A stretch of DNA of 64,000 nucleotides from Aquiflexum balticum DSM 16537 (lineage in GTDB: Bacteria; Bacteroidota; Bacteroidia; Cytophagales; Cyclobacteriaceae): positions 4,792,001-4,856,000 of the forward strand of contig NZ_LT838813.1 of the NCBI RefSeq assembly GCF_900176595.1, given 5' to 3'. Below are positions 49,836 to 59,158 of this stretch, in pieces; positions within the stretch are counted from its first letter, which is position 1, and every line of letters starts with the position of its first letter. A program made the position numbers and the translations under genes. A model generated the notes under the pieces. The model was not told the origin of the DNA. It worked only from the letters and a program-made list of their open reading frames with translations, and made no database searches.

Positions 49836-51428
49836 TCAAAAAGGCGCCGGCTTATTACTCCCCAAACCACCTGGGAAGGGCTCATCATAATCACCTCCAT
49901 TGGCTTTGCTCTGCACCCGGATCATATTGCTTGAATCAAAATTCTGACCTCCTGCTCCACTTGGAAACTTGTGCCCATAGAGTGGGTCCTGTGATTTGTA
50001 GGGAATATTCACTTCCAAATCCGTGAACTTGGTGTATTTGCCGATAAATCTGAGTTTGACATTGTCCAAGGATCCATTTCTATGTTTGGCTATGATTACT
50101 TCTCCCACTCCGGCTGTGGATGCGCCGTCCTCATCTTCTGTGATGCCGTAATATTCGGGACGGTACAGGAACATGACCATATCTGCATCCTGCTCGATGG
50201 CACCCGATTCCCTCAAATCAGAAAGCTGCGGCCTTTTATCGCCGCCCCTGGTTTCTACCGCCCGCGAAAGCTGAGAAAGCGCTATCACCGGAACACTCAA
50301 TTCCTTGGCAATCTTCTTCAAAGCTCTGGAAATACTTGCAATCTCCTGTTCCCTGTTACCGCCTCCTCCTGATTTGGAGTCACCCGACATCAACTGCAAG
50401 TAATCAATCACAATCAACTGAATATCATGCTGGGCTTTTAGCTTTCTGCATTTTGCCCTCAATTCCAAAATTGAAAGTGCAGGAGTATCATCTACGAATA
50501 AAGGAGCTTTGGATAGTTTACCGGTCTTATGGACAAGTTGCTCCCATTCATAATCGGCAAGATTTCCTTTTTTGATTTTATCTGAATCCAGCTCAGCCTC
50601 TGAAGAAATCAGACGATTGACCAGCTGGATAGAAGACATTTCCAAAGAAAAAATGGCCACCGGTCGGTTGTGGTCCACTGCAGCATTTCTTAATACGGAT
50701 AACACAAATGCCGTCTTACCCATGGCAGGTCTGGCTGCTATAATCACCAAATCTGATTTTTGCCAGCCTGAGGTAACTCTGTCCAGCGCAGTAAAACCAC
50801 TTGGAACACCCGTAAGTCCATCTTTCTGTCCTTTTTTGGATTCCAATTCGACAATGGCTTCCTTCAAAATCGAACGCATATCAGAATAATTTTTCCTGAT
50901 ATTCTTTTCGGAAATTTCAAAAAGAGATTGCTCCATTTTATCCAAAAGCTCAAAAACATCAGTAGTATCTTCAAAGGCCTCTCTTTGGATTTCAGATGAA
51001 ATGGAAATAATTTCCCGCTTCATGGATTGCTCGGTAATGATTCGGGCGTGGTATTCGATATTGGAAGCAGAGGAAACTTTGGAAGTAAGTTCAGTGATGA
51101 AAAATGCGCCACCGGCCATTTCCAGCTGTCCTTTCTTTCTCAGCTGATTGGTGACAGTCAATAAATCGATGGGCTGACTGTCAGAAAAGAGGTCGAGAAT
51201 GGCTGAAAAAATCACCTTATGGGCTTCCTTGTAAAAGCTCTCCGGTTTCAAAATATCCACTACAGCTGTCAGGGCATCTTTTTCAAGCATCAGGGCACCA
51301 AGCACCGCTTCTTCTAAATCTATAGCCTGAGGAGGTAATTTTCCCATGCCCATTGGGCTACCCAAATCAGGTTTTCTTTTTCCAACTATTCTGTCCTTTC
51401 CTATAGATTTATTGTCCGTCATAACCAC
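49836..51428 (-). CDS. dnaB: Replicative DNA helicase
   Basis: The 530-residue helicase has the N-terminal DnaB domain (about 35-140, LPPQAIDLEEAVLGALMLEK), the linker, and the RecA-like domain with Walker A AARPAMGKTAFVLS near 235, Walker B VIDYLQLM and the QLSRAVE(T)R finger motif. It unwinds DNA ahead of the replisome. It stands alone and is followed by the 14-base tandem repeat. Confidence 0.97.
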   Translation of the reverse strand: MVMTDNKSIGKDRIVGKRKPDLGSPMGMGKLPPQAIDLEEAVLGALMLEKDALTAVVDILKPESFYKEAHKVIFSAILDLFSDSQPIDLLTVTNQLRKKGQLEMAGGAFFITELTSKVSSASNIEYHARIITEQSMKREIISISSEIQREAFEDTTDVFELLDKMEQSLFEISEKNIRKNYSDMRSILKEAIVELESKKGQKDGLTGVPSGFTALDRVTSGWQKSDLVIIAARPAMGKTAFVLSVLRNAAVDHNRPVAIFSLEMSSIQLVNRLISSEAELDSDKIKKGNLADYEWEQLVHKTGKLSKAPLFVDDTPALSILELRAKCRKLKAQHDIQLIVIDYLQLMSGDSKSGGGGNREQEIASISRALKKIAKELSVPVIALSQLSRAVETRGGDKRPQLSDLRESGAIEQDADMVMFLYRPEYYGITEDEDGASTAGVGEVIIAKHRNGSLDNVKLRFIGKYTKFTDLEVNIPYKSQDPLYGHKFPSGAGGQNFDSSNMIRVQSKANGGDYDEPFPGGLGSNKPAPF

Positions 51429-51662
51429 AAATGTAGCCTCTTTGAATCAATGTTTTTGAACAATTTATTAACGAGTTATTCACAATTTGTCCAATCAAAA
51501 GATAATCAAGCCCCTATCTAAAACGTCTTTTCTTTCCTTGTATTATCTTTTTCTATAGATCACTTATTTCTTATTAAAGAAAAAAATAAATCTTCTCATC
51601 TGGATAATCCAGAAAATTTGAAAAATAAATAGTTGATGAGGTCTCTCCAAAAAATCATTTCT

Positions 51663-51670
51663 TACTTTTG
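51663..51670 (+). promoter_or_regulatory. -7 box of the mpl promoter
   Basis: TACTTTTG is an exact TAnnTTTG box, 17 bases before the ATG of mpl. The sequence TTTCTTACTTTTGGGC also occurs before the cyclophilin gene. The -33 element is not clear. Confidence 0.45.
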
Positions 51671-51687
51671 GGCTTTGTTGAATACTT

Positions 51688-53061
51688 ATGACCAAGAAAT
51701 ATCATTTTATTGCTATCGGTGGAGCCGTGATGCATAACCTGGCCCTTTCCATGGTAGCCAAAGGCTACCAAGTGACCGGTTCTGATGATGAAATTTACGA
51801 ACCTTCCAGGACCCGTTTGGAAAAAGCAGGCATCTTACCGAAAGAAAAAGGTTGGTTCCCGGAAAAAATCCATGCAGGCCTCGATGGCATTATCTTGGGT
51901 ATGCATGCCCGAATCGAAAATCCAGAACTCCAAAAGGCCAAAGACCTGAACATCCCCATCTTCTCTTTTCCTGAATTTATCTATGAACAGAGCAAGGACA
52001 AGAAAAGAGTGGTCATATCCGGTTCTCATGGCAAAACCAGTATCACCTCCATGATTCTCCATGTGCTGAAGTTTCATCAAAAAGAATTTGATTACCTGGT
52101 GGGCGCACAGATTGAAGGTTTTGACCTGATGGTCAAATTGTCCAATGCTCCGGTCATTATCATAGAAGGGGATGAATACCTGACTTCCCCCTTGGATAGA
52201 AGGCCTAAGTTTTTCCATTATCACCACGATATCCTCCTGATGAGCGGAATAGCCTGGGATCATTTCAATGTGTTTCCAACCTTTGATTTTTATAGGGAAC
52301 AATTTGAAAAACTGGTGGAGATGACTCCGCAGCAAGGCTACTTTATCTATTGTTCTGAGGATCCGATTGTCGACGAACTGGGACAAAAGTCCAAAGGAAA
52401 AATAGATAACCTGATCCCGTACAAAGCCCATCCTTATAAAATAAAAGAAGGAATTACTTACCTGCTGACTGATTCCGGCGATATCGCTATCACTGTCTTT
52501 GGTGAACATAACCTTCAAAACCTGCAAGGGGCATTGGAAGTATGCCTGAGTCTTGGATTGACGAAGGAGCAGTTTTATGAGGCCGTTCAGGAATTCAAAG
52601 GAGCTGCCAAAAGACAGGAAGTATTGGCGAAATCAGATCAATCCATTTTGTATAGAGATTTTGCACATGCACCATCCAAATTGCAAGCAACGGTGAATGC
52701 GGTAAAAAATCAATTTCCGGAAAGAAAATTAATTGCCGTACAGGAATTACATACTTACAGTTCTTTAAACAAAGACTTTGTCAATAATTATGCCCACACC
52801 TTTGATGAGGCAGATGTGGCGGTTATTTATTTAAACCCAAAAGCCGTATCTTTGAAAAAGCTGGAGTTAATGGATGAAGACACCCTGAGGGATGCCTTCA
52901 AAAGAAATGACCTAAAGCTTTTCACAGATATTGACCAACTCAAAGTTTTTCTTGAATCACAGGATTATAGGCAAGCAAACCTTCTATTGATGAGTTCGGG
53001 CAATTATGACGACATGGATCTATCTCAACTAAAAAACACAATAAATCAAAGCCAAAAATGA
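51688..53061 (+). CDS. mpl: UDP-MurNAc:L-Ala-gamma-D-Glu-meso-Dap ligase (Mpl)
   Basis: The 457-residue Mur ligase has the N-terminal Rossmann part with GGAVMHNLALSMVAKGYQVTG, the P-loop GSHGKTS at 112-118, and the central EGDEY and WDHFNVFPT motifs, continuing into the C-terminal domain (DFAHAPSK ... ELHTYSSLN). Mpl attaches a recovered murein tripeptide to UDP-MurNAc in peptidoglycan recycling. The missing IHxxG motif of MurC and the HNLA variant favour Mpl. The exonuclease gene overlaps its stop codon by four bases (ATGA). Confidence 0.92.
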   Translation: MTKKYHFIAIGGAVMHNLALSMVAKGYQVTGSDDEIYEPSRTRLEKAGILPKEKGWFPEKIHAGLDGIILGMHARIENPELQKAKDLNIPIFSFPEFIYEQSKDKKRVVISGSHGKTSITSMILHVLKFHQKEFDYLVGAQIEGFDLMVKLSNAPVIIIEGDEYLTSPLDRRPKFFHYHHDILLMSGIAWDHFNVFPTFDFYREQFEKLVEMTPQQGYFIYCSEDPIVDELGQKSKGKIDNLIPYKAHPYKIKEGITYLLTDSGDIAITVFGEHNLQNLQGALEVCLSLGLTKEQFYEAVQEFKGAAKRQEVLAKSDQSILYRDFAHAPSKLQATVNAVKNQFPERKLIAVQELHTYSSLNKDFVNNYAHTFDEADVAVIYLNPKAVSLKKLELMDEDTLRDAFKRNDLKLFTDIDQLKVFLESQDYRQANLLLMSSGNYDDMDLSQLKNTINQSQK

Positions 53062-53867
53062 TGAATTTAAATTTAAGAAACCCCGTTGCTTTTTTTGATC
53101 TGGAATCTACCGGAACGAATATTTCCACAGACAGGATTGTGGAAATATCGATTTTGAAAGTTTACCCCGACGGGAAAGAAGAAATCAAAACTTCTTTGAT
53201 CAATCCCACTATTCCTATTCCCAAAGAAACATCAGCCATTCACGGTATTTTTGATGAGGATGTTAAAGACTCCCCTACATTTAAAGAAATCTCAAAAGAA
53301 TACCATCAATTTCTGACAGGAGCCGATTTGGCAGGCTTCAATGTGCTGAAGTTTGACATTCCTTTATTGGTCGAGGAGTTTTTGAGGGCAGGAATCGATT
53401 TTGATATAGAGAAAAGAAATATCCTGGATTCCCAAAAAATCTTCCATATGATGGAAAAAAGGAATCTAGCAGCTGCTTACAAGTTTTATTGTGGCCAAAC
53501 CTTGGAAAATGCGCACAGCGCCGAGGCTGACACCATCGCTTCTTATGAGGTTTTTAAGGCACAAATTTCCCTTTATAATGGAGCAGAAGCTGAAGATTTA
53601 CAGGGAAACAAACTGGGGATCTTTGAGAATGACATGAAAAAAATCCACAGCATCCTCAACGAGAAAATGGTGGACCTGGCAGGTAGGTTTATCTTTAATG
53701 AGGATGGTGTAGAATGCTTCAACTTCGGCAAACACAAAGGAAAAACCATTGAGCAGGTTCTCAAAGAAGAACCCTCCTATTATGATTGGATGATGAAAGG
53801 GGATTTTCCCCTGGATACCAAAAGAAAATTTACCCAGGTCAAACTCAGGGCTTTCAATCAGAGATAA
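53058..53867 (+). CDS. DEDD-type 3'-5' exonuclease (DnaQ-like)
   Basis: The 269-residue protein has the exonuclease I motif FFDLEST with Asp14 and Glu16, the second Asp in GFNVLKFDIPLL, and HSAEADTIAS near residue 155. A C-terminal part of about 90 residues has FNFGKHKGKTIEQVL and YYDWMMKGDFP, a motif seen in putative exonuclease and DUF3820-like proteins. It probably trims DNA or RNA. It overlaps mpl by 4 bases with two tandem ATGs; translation is coupled. Confidence 0.88.
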   Translation: MMNLNLRNPVAFFDLESTGTNISTDRIVEISILKVYPDGKEEIKTSLINPTIPIPKETSAIHGIFDEDVKDSPTFKEISKEYHQFLTGADLAGFNVLKFDIPLLVEEFLRAGIDFDIEKRNILDSQKIFHMMEKRNLAAAYKFYCGQTLENAHSAEADTIASYEVFKAQISLYNGAEAEDLQGNKLGIFENDMKKIHSILNEKMVDLAGRFIFNEDGVECFNFGKHKGKTIEQVLKEEPSYYDWMMKGDFPLDTKRKFTQVKLRAFNQR

Positions 53868-53983
53868 CCGATCTGCTTTGGATTTACCATTTCTTTATTC
53901 TTAAGCGGTCAATAGATCCGAATAGGTTATCGCTGTTTATCAAGGCATTGTTATCCAAGATATGTCATGTATACGCCAAATCC

Positions 53984-55462
53984 CTAATGATACCAAATGT
54001 CGGACATTCCAGGTGGGGAATATCCGGCATCTGCATCATCAATTACAAGAAGCCAATCAAGGCCCTCAGGCGAAGAGAAAGTTCTTGTTCCTGAGTTTTT
54101 ATAAGTCCCTATGAGGTTACTTTCGCCTGTCCTGGTATTGTACCAGTAGCAATTTACCCTGCTACCACTGATCTTGTTCATCTGAATCGTTCTTATAATA
54201 GGGGCCGGGAAGTAAATGAAGGCGAAGTCATCTCCTCTTGATGCTCCCATTCGGTCCTTGCCGTAACCCATCCCCTCCACTACAAGCGATTCCTCTCTCC
54301 ATCGGTCGGCAGGTCTTGATTTTAACAGATTACCGATATGTGTCATATGTGATGACCCGATGGAGTGAATGGCATCATACCAATTCACATCCGGATCAGC
54401 ACATGCTACAGGAGTGTCACCGGGTCTTAGCATTTGCCAGATGCTGCTGTGGCCGTAAGTGTGCCCAAAGCTCCCCGCCAGTAAGGAGCGATAAGCATCT
54501 TTCCTGACATCATAATCAATAAACCTTGGGTTATCGCAACTTTCCCAGAATTTCTCTACAATGCCTTCATAGCCAGGCTCGCTGTTCAGGGTTGGCTTTG
54601 TAGGTGTTCTTTCCCAATCCGCAATAGCCAGATTCCATGAATTATTTCCATCCATCTGATGACCACTCTGGAAGTTATTGAAATCCAGCCAGGGTTCATC
54701 ATGAAAATCCATTGAACTTGATTTAGCTCCTGCCGGGTGGAAGGTCATCAGAAAATTATCGCCAATCTCGCTTTTTATACCTGCTGCCAAGCTGTTCCAA
54801 ATCGCTTTCTGGTTTTCGTTGACATGTCTGTCGCCTCCCAGCATCCATATGATATTCGGGCTATCCTTATATCTAGCCCCCAGAAATACTCCGTAATCAT
54901 ATGCGTTCTCTCTATTGAAAATGGCCTGATCATTTACCCAGTTACCCCATGCAGGAAGCATGCACATGTATAAACCGTATTCCTGTGCTCTCTCAACTAC
55001 ATGGTCAACCCAATTCCAGTAAGCCTCCACCCTTTTTCCCGGATCCATGTTAACAAATGGCGTGCTGCCATTTTCAGCGCATCCCCTTCCTTTCTTGTAG
55101 TCAAGCTCTTCGATTAGTACTGCCTGGATTAAGGTAAAGCCCTTATTTTTCCTATCTTGAAAATATTCCTCAATGTCATGGCCTTCAGGATTAGAGGATC
55201 GGAGACGATAAAAGATTTCCCATGCGGTGTCTCCAATCCACAGAAAAGACGTGCCATCTGCATGCTCCAGGTACCTTCTATTTGGACTAACCTGCAACTT
55301 GCCATGATCCCACATTCGCAAGCCACCAGCCAGTCCTGGTGAGGTTTTTAGATTACCCATGTTGCCGATTTTTGTAAGGTCATGGAAATTATTTCCTGAA
55401 AGTATCGCCAGAAAAAGGAAACCGGCCAACGTAAGAAATATTTTTTTATTCACAGCTATCAT
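53984..55462 (-). CDS. GH140-like glycoside hydrolase (DUF4038)
   Basis: The 492-residue protein has a signal peptide or anchor (about 1-22, LAGFLFLAILSG). The catalytic barrel carries the DUF4038 pattern: FLWIGDTAWEIFYRL, ALPAWGNWV-like MLPAWGNWV, NIIWMLGGDRHV and NSEPGYEG with the likely catalytic acidic residue, then GSFGHTYGHSSIW. A C-terminal beta domain (about 400-490) follows, including VNCYWYNTRTG. GH140 members cleave apiosyl or related pectin side chains, but other activities are possible. No further polysaccharide-utilisation genes are nearby. Confidence 0.8.
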   Translation of the reverse strand: MIAVNKKIFLTLAGFLFLAILSGNNFHDLTKIGNMGNLKTSPGLAGGLRMWDHGKLQVSPNRRYLEHADGTSFLWIGDTAWEIFYRLRSSNPEGHDIEEYFQDRKNKGFTLIQAVLIEELDYKKGRGCAENGSTPFVNMDPGKRVEAYWNWVDHVVERAQEYGLYMCMLPAWGNWVNDQAIFNRENAYDYGVFLGARYKDSPNIIWMLGGDRHVNENQKAIWNSLAAGIKSEIGDNFLMTFHPAGAKSSSMDFHDEPWLDFNNFQSGHQMDGNNSWNLAIADWERTPTKPTLNSEPGYEGIVEKFWESCDNPRFIDYDVRKDAYRSLLAGSFGHTYGHSSIWQMLRPGDTPVACADPDVNWYDAIHSIGSSHMTHIGNLLKSRPADRWREESLVVEGMGYGKDRMGASRGDDFAFIYFPAPIIRTIQMNKISGSRVNCYWYNTRTGESNLIGTYKNSGTRTFSSPEGLDWLLVIDDADAGYSPPGMSDIWYH

Positions 55463-55563
55463 TTTTTTGATTGTATTGAACCCCTGATAAGTAAGGTAAA
55501 AAAAACTTTATCTTAAAACACGCCATAAATTATAACTTCGTTTTGTATATGGTTTTTCTTTAC

Positions 55564-56400
55564 CTATGCCATTACAGCAATCATATCAAATATTTTCTCG
55601 CCAAGTTTTATATCTCCGATTATTTCTGAGTTTGAAATCGCTTCCTCTCTCCTCATACCTTTGGTAAATATTTTCCAAGCACAATCATCTCTTATTTTAA
55701 CTTCGCAAATGGGTTCTTGACTTGAAGAGGTATATAACTCCCAACCTTTGTTAAAATACAAAAACCAACTTTTTTCTGTTTGCCCACAAAAAGTAAATTT
55801 GACCAAATCTTTATCCTTTCCTTCAACCTTACGATAATGATGTGGAAGCGCTCTGACTGAAGTGTCCAAATATGGCAAGTACCATTTTTCTTCCAACAAT
55901 ACCTTTTCCTCACCTACAGCAAGTCTAATCTGCTGTTGATGATGCCATTTTTCAGTATATTCCCTTGCTATATGAAACCAGTTTTTCGATTCGTTTTCAC
56001 CCGCCCAAGCCACTGAAAATTCAGCTTTATCATCAGGATTTAAGGTTGCCAGGAAATCACAGTATTCTTTTCCTGATATTTTCAATAATTGAATGATAAC
56101 TTTTGGGCTAAGTCTTTTTGTTGCCTTTACCCAATCCGCATTCAAACCATTGAGAAAGTTTACTAAATCTTCATGGGAATTTACCGATTCAGGAGTCTCC
56201 CCATAATATCCATCACGCAACATGGAAAGCGTTCTCAAATTTCCATCCAATAAATGGACAGCAACATCTTTCACCTTCCAATTAGGTGCTAAAGTTGGTT
56301 TTTCCCAATCTTCGACAGATAATCCTTCCAATAACTTGAAAAGCATCTTATCCAGCTCCGGCATTAGGGCAATTACATCTATTTGTTCTGGTTTCTTCAT
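55564..56400 (-). CDS. DinB-like, maleylpyruvate isomerase N-terminal domain protein
   Basis: The 278-residue protein has the four-helix DinB/MPI-N pattern: LSVEDWEKPTLAPNWKVKDVAVHLLDGNLR (His in VAVHLLDGN) and REYTEKWHHQQQIRLAVG with a pair of His, likely a metal site. The function is unknown; family members bind metal and some are thiol-dependent. It is the last gene of a three-gene operon with an AraC regulator and a membrane protein, 11 bases downstream of the regulator. Confidence 0.75.
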   Translation of the reverse strand: MKKPEQIDVIALMPELDKMLFKLLEGLSVEDWEKPTLAPNWKVKDVAVHLLDGNLRTLSMLRDGYYGETPESVNSHEDLVNFLNGLNADWVKATKRLSPKVIIQLLKISGKEYCDFLATLNPDDKAEFSVAWAGENESKNWFHIAREYTEKWHHQQQIRLAVGEEKVLLEEKWYLPYLDTSVRALPHHYRKVEGKDKDLVKFTFCGQTEKSWFLYFNKGWELYTSSSQEPICEVKIRDDCAWKIFTKGMRREEAISNSEIIGDIKLGEKIFDMIAVMA

Positions 56401-56411
56401 TTTTCAGCCGC

Positions 56412-57326
56412 TCAATTTAAAGTCCTAAATTCTTTGGGACTCATTCCTGTTTTGGATTTGAACAATTTACTGAAATGGTTGGGATAATCGAAACCTAATC
56501 CATAGGCAATTTCGCTGACGCTCTCGTTGGATTGCAGTAAGCGGTTTTTGGCCCTATTTATCAAAGCTAAATCAATATGCTCTTTGGCACTTTTTCCAGT
56601 TTCGGCTTTGAGTAAGTCACTCAAATAATAGGGTGAAAGGTTAAGTGCTTCACCACATTGCGTTACGCTTGGTATTCCTTTTTCAGCAAGTTCGGCATGC
56701 ATATAGTTATTTAAAAAATTTTCAAATTGAATGAGTAGACCTTTGTTCAGGGTTTTTCGGGTGATGAACTGCCGTTCGTAATACCGGAGACAATATTTGA
56801 GCAAGGATTCCAAATTGATGGCGATTATTTCATCGGTGTGTTTATCTATGCGTTGGTGATACTCGGCCTCAATTTTATGGATGATTTCTGTGAGTGATTT
56901 TTTCTCATCGTCTGATAAATGCAAGGATTCCCTTTCTTCATAGTCAAAAAACCGGTACTGCCGAATACTGTCTTGCAGGCCGACACGCTGAATAAAATCG
57001 GAATGCACTATGATAGTCCATTCATCTTGGGTTTTTGAAAAATCAGAAGAACTTGAGGCAATCACCTGATTGGGGGCAATAAAAACCATAGACCCTTCCT
57101 GAAAGTCGTAGGTGTTTCTGCCATATTTCAAAGTGGCTTCCTGATTGCCTTTAAGCGATATAATATACATATCCAAGCTAAATCGCTGATTGCTGAAAAC
57201 ACTGTCAATATGCATATCCGAATGTCTTACCACAGAAACCAAAGGGTGTTTGGGTTTTGATAAACCAAAAATATTATGCAGTTCTGAGATGGTTTTAATG
57301 TGGCTGACGGGGTTTTCCATAATCAA
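56412..57326 (-). CDS. AraC family transcriptional regulator
   Basis: The 304-residue protein has an N-terminal cupin-like sensing part (about 20-200) with YIISLKGNQEATLKYGRN, and a C-terminal HTH_18 pair (about 210-302). The latter includes LNLSPYYLSDLLKAETGKSAKEHID and EIAYGLGFDYPNHFSKLFKSKTG, the AraC signature. The start is the ATG at 57326, or the third codon. It is the middle gene of the operon and may control it. Confidence 0.92.
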   Translation of the reverse strand: MIMENPVSHIKTISELHNIFGLSKPKHPLVSVVRHSDMHIDSVFSNQRFSLDMYIISLKGNQEATLKYGRNTYDFQEGSMVFIAPNQVIASSSSDFSKTQDEWTIIVHSDFIQRVGLQDSIRQYRFFDYEERESLHLSDDEKKSLTEIIHKIEAEYHQRIDKHTDEIIAINLESLLKYCLRYYERQFITRKTLNKGLLIQFENFLNNYMHAELAEKGIPSVTQCGEALNLSPYYLSDLLKAETGKSAKEHIDLALINRAKNRLLQSNESVSEIAYGLGFDYPNHFSKLFKSKTGMSPKEFRTLN

Positions 57327-57328
57327 TA

Positions 57329-57820
57329 TTACGCTAATTGCTGCAAGGCAGTTAAATAAGTTTTTAATCTGTAATGTAAAAAGGAATCGAAAATAAATGC
57401 TATTCCAAAGAAGACCACAAATCCCAAACCCATTCCTTTAAAAAACTCACTTTTCAATATAAAAAATAAAATCAGGGAAACCACAAACAGTCCGGCCCAA
57501 ACAATTCTTATTATGCTGAATATTTTATCATCTTTTTTGGATTTCTCCAGTTCCATATTCACTGCATTTGCTGGATTTAATTGAATTTCCTGCCTTACCT
57601 TTTCAATATGTTTGGGTCGCATGACCATTTGGAAACCGCTATAACCTAATAAGACGAGTTGTAAAATTACCATTGGCAAAATCATTCCCTTATAAAACGA
57701 TTGTTCAAAATCGGCAAAATAAAGAAAAGCCAAAGCGATCAAAATGCCTGCAGCAAAGCCAATTCTACCTTGTAAGACCTCGCCTTTGACCCATTGGATG
57801 CTGTGATTTATTAATTCCAT
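57329..57820 (-). CDS. Four-helix inner-membrane protein
   Basis: The 163-residue protein has four membrane segments (about 20-38, 45-62, 105-122 and 130-148), separated by a charged loop (residues 67-97, MRPKHIEKVRQEIQ). I recognise no family. It heads the operon with the AraC gene, whose ATG follows its stop with 2 bases between. That close coupling suggests a regulatory or response relation. Confidence 0.6.
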   Translation of the reverse strand: MELINHSIQWVKGEVLQGRIGFAAGILIALAFLYFADFEQSFYKGMILPMVILQLVLLGYSGFQMVMRPKHIEKVRQEIQLNPANAVNMELEKSKKDDKIFSIIRIVWAGLFVVSLILFFILKSEFFKGMGLGFVVFFGIAFIFDSFLHYRLKTYLTALQQLA

Positions 57821-58166
57821 ATTTGTAGTTTTAAATTGTGTAAAGAATTGAAATCCTCTCCCTTAGAAATGGGTTATTTATCATTTACTTCCAAGAAAGG
57901 TTTTTAAATCATGGTTGTATTATTTGATTTGTTAAAAATCATACAACAAATATGCTTGGATCCAAAAATGTAAATGGATACAAATTGCAGGAGAATGGAT
58001 AGATTTTAAGGATTTTTTTTTGGTCTTACGACCAATGGGTGGCACAGCTGCCATTCATGGGGTATATCTCTCTGTTTGATCAGATAGTATCTGCTATATT
58101 TAAATCTGATCAGAAAATCATTTCCACTCCGGTAATTCTATCTAAAAATAAAACTGAGTTATATCT
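57821..58166. other. Intergenic region with no gene found
   Basis: About 346 AT-rich bases upstream of the AraC operon. I find no convincing open frame, no tRNA and no TAnnTTTG box; a few short in-frame stretches are broken by stops. The operon promoter probably lies in 57821-57950. Confidence 0.4.
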
Positions 58167-58847
58167 TCAATTACTTCTGAATATGGATTCCATCAAGCTG
58201 GACCAACCTTCCGACATTCCTATTGGTGCACCGCCGAATAAGATTAATAGAAGAAACCCTGTTGCTAACAATGTGGTCTTATGCACTTTATTAAACTTTT
58301 TATAATCATAAATTGGCAAAGCAGCCATGTATAGCAGCCAAAAAGGTAAGGTTACAAAATCATTGATCTCAAATATTCTTAATATTCTGACCAAAGCAGG
58401 TGATAGCATTGCAATAGATGCTACGATCATAAGTCTTTTATGAATAGCTGATTGCATTCTGTTTTTTAAAGCAAAAACATATAAAATCCCAAAAACAAAT
58501 AAACCTGAAAAGTTACCAAAAAGAGTAAGCGCTTCTCCTTCTCCCTTGAAGTTGCTTATAGCAATCATGACCCCGGATATAATTATTATAATCGCAAGAA
58601 CGATGGTCATCAGCCCCACTTGCATATGATTTTTAAGATTATTCACCCGGATTTGCCTGGTTTGCCAAAAGAGAATAACATACCACAAAAGCATTGCTAT
58701 CCCATGAGCGATTATTAAGGGCATAGGAGAGTCCAAGTGGTAATTCCTGAGCAGGATATTCATTCCGAATGCAAATACTACTGTAATCAGAAGAACGCCA
58801 CTGAAATAGTAAAAAAATGGTTCTCCTTTGGCTAGCTTGGTTGACAT
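58167..58847 (-). CDS. Predicted inner-membrane protein, DUF2306-like
   Basis: The 226-residue protein has seven hydrophobic segments; the first half shows LLRNYHLDSPMPLIIAHGIAMLLWYVILFWQTRQIR. The His in IAHGIAM and WxxxLFWQTRQ layout resembles DUF2306/YhfC-like and CtaG-like families, but I am not sure of the family. It probably has no operon partner: it is flanked by a gap with a TPR relic on one side and a spacer on the other. Confidence 0.5.
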   Translation of the reverse strand: MSTKLAKGEPFFYYFSGVLLITVVFAFGMNILLRNYHLDSPMPLIIAHGIAMLLWYVILFWQTRQIRVNNLKNHMQVGLMTIVLAIIIIISGVMIAISNFKGEGEALTLFGNFSGLFVFGILYVFALKNRMQSAIHKRLMIVASIAMLSPALVRILRIFEINDFVTLPFWLLYMAALPIYDYKKFNKVHKTTLLATGFLLLILFGGAPIGMSEGWSSLMESIFRSN

Positions 58848-58973
58848 ATTACACTGGTTTATTTACCTAGAACTTGTTTGTTTTCTGATATTTTGATGGG
58901 GTAATGAATAAATATAATAAGCTAATCCGAAGTTTCTATGCTTTTATTTTCAATAGTATCTTTTTTTCCTTGT

Positions 58974-59135
58974 TCAATTCTTTAATGTTTTATCTGGCCT
59001 TTCATTACCTGAATTTAATTCGAGCGATTTTTTAAAGTTTTCGATGGCTATCCGGGTATTTCCAAATTGCTCATAAGCTTCGACCTAGATATCATAGTAA
59101 TTTGATGATTTAGGGAGAAGAAACCTGAAAATCTG
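58974..59135 (-). pseudogene. Relic of a TPR-type C-terminus
   Basis: An open frame reads SSNYYDI, then a TAG at 59085-59087, VEAYEQFGNTRIAIENFKKS, then LELNSGNERPDKTLKN to its stop. This is the usual last TPR repeat of serine-hydrolase and alpha/beta-hydrolase proteins (a SLGEAYxxxGxxxxAIENYxKSLELNP pattern). The stop in the conserved YYDS-type helix and the missing upstream part mark it as decayed. Confidence 0.5.
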
Positions 59136-59158
59136 CTAAAATAGGAGTATAAGATAGA

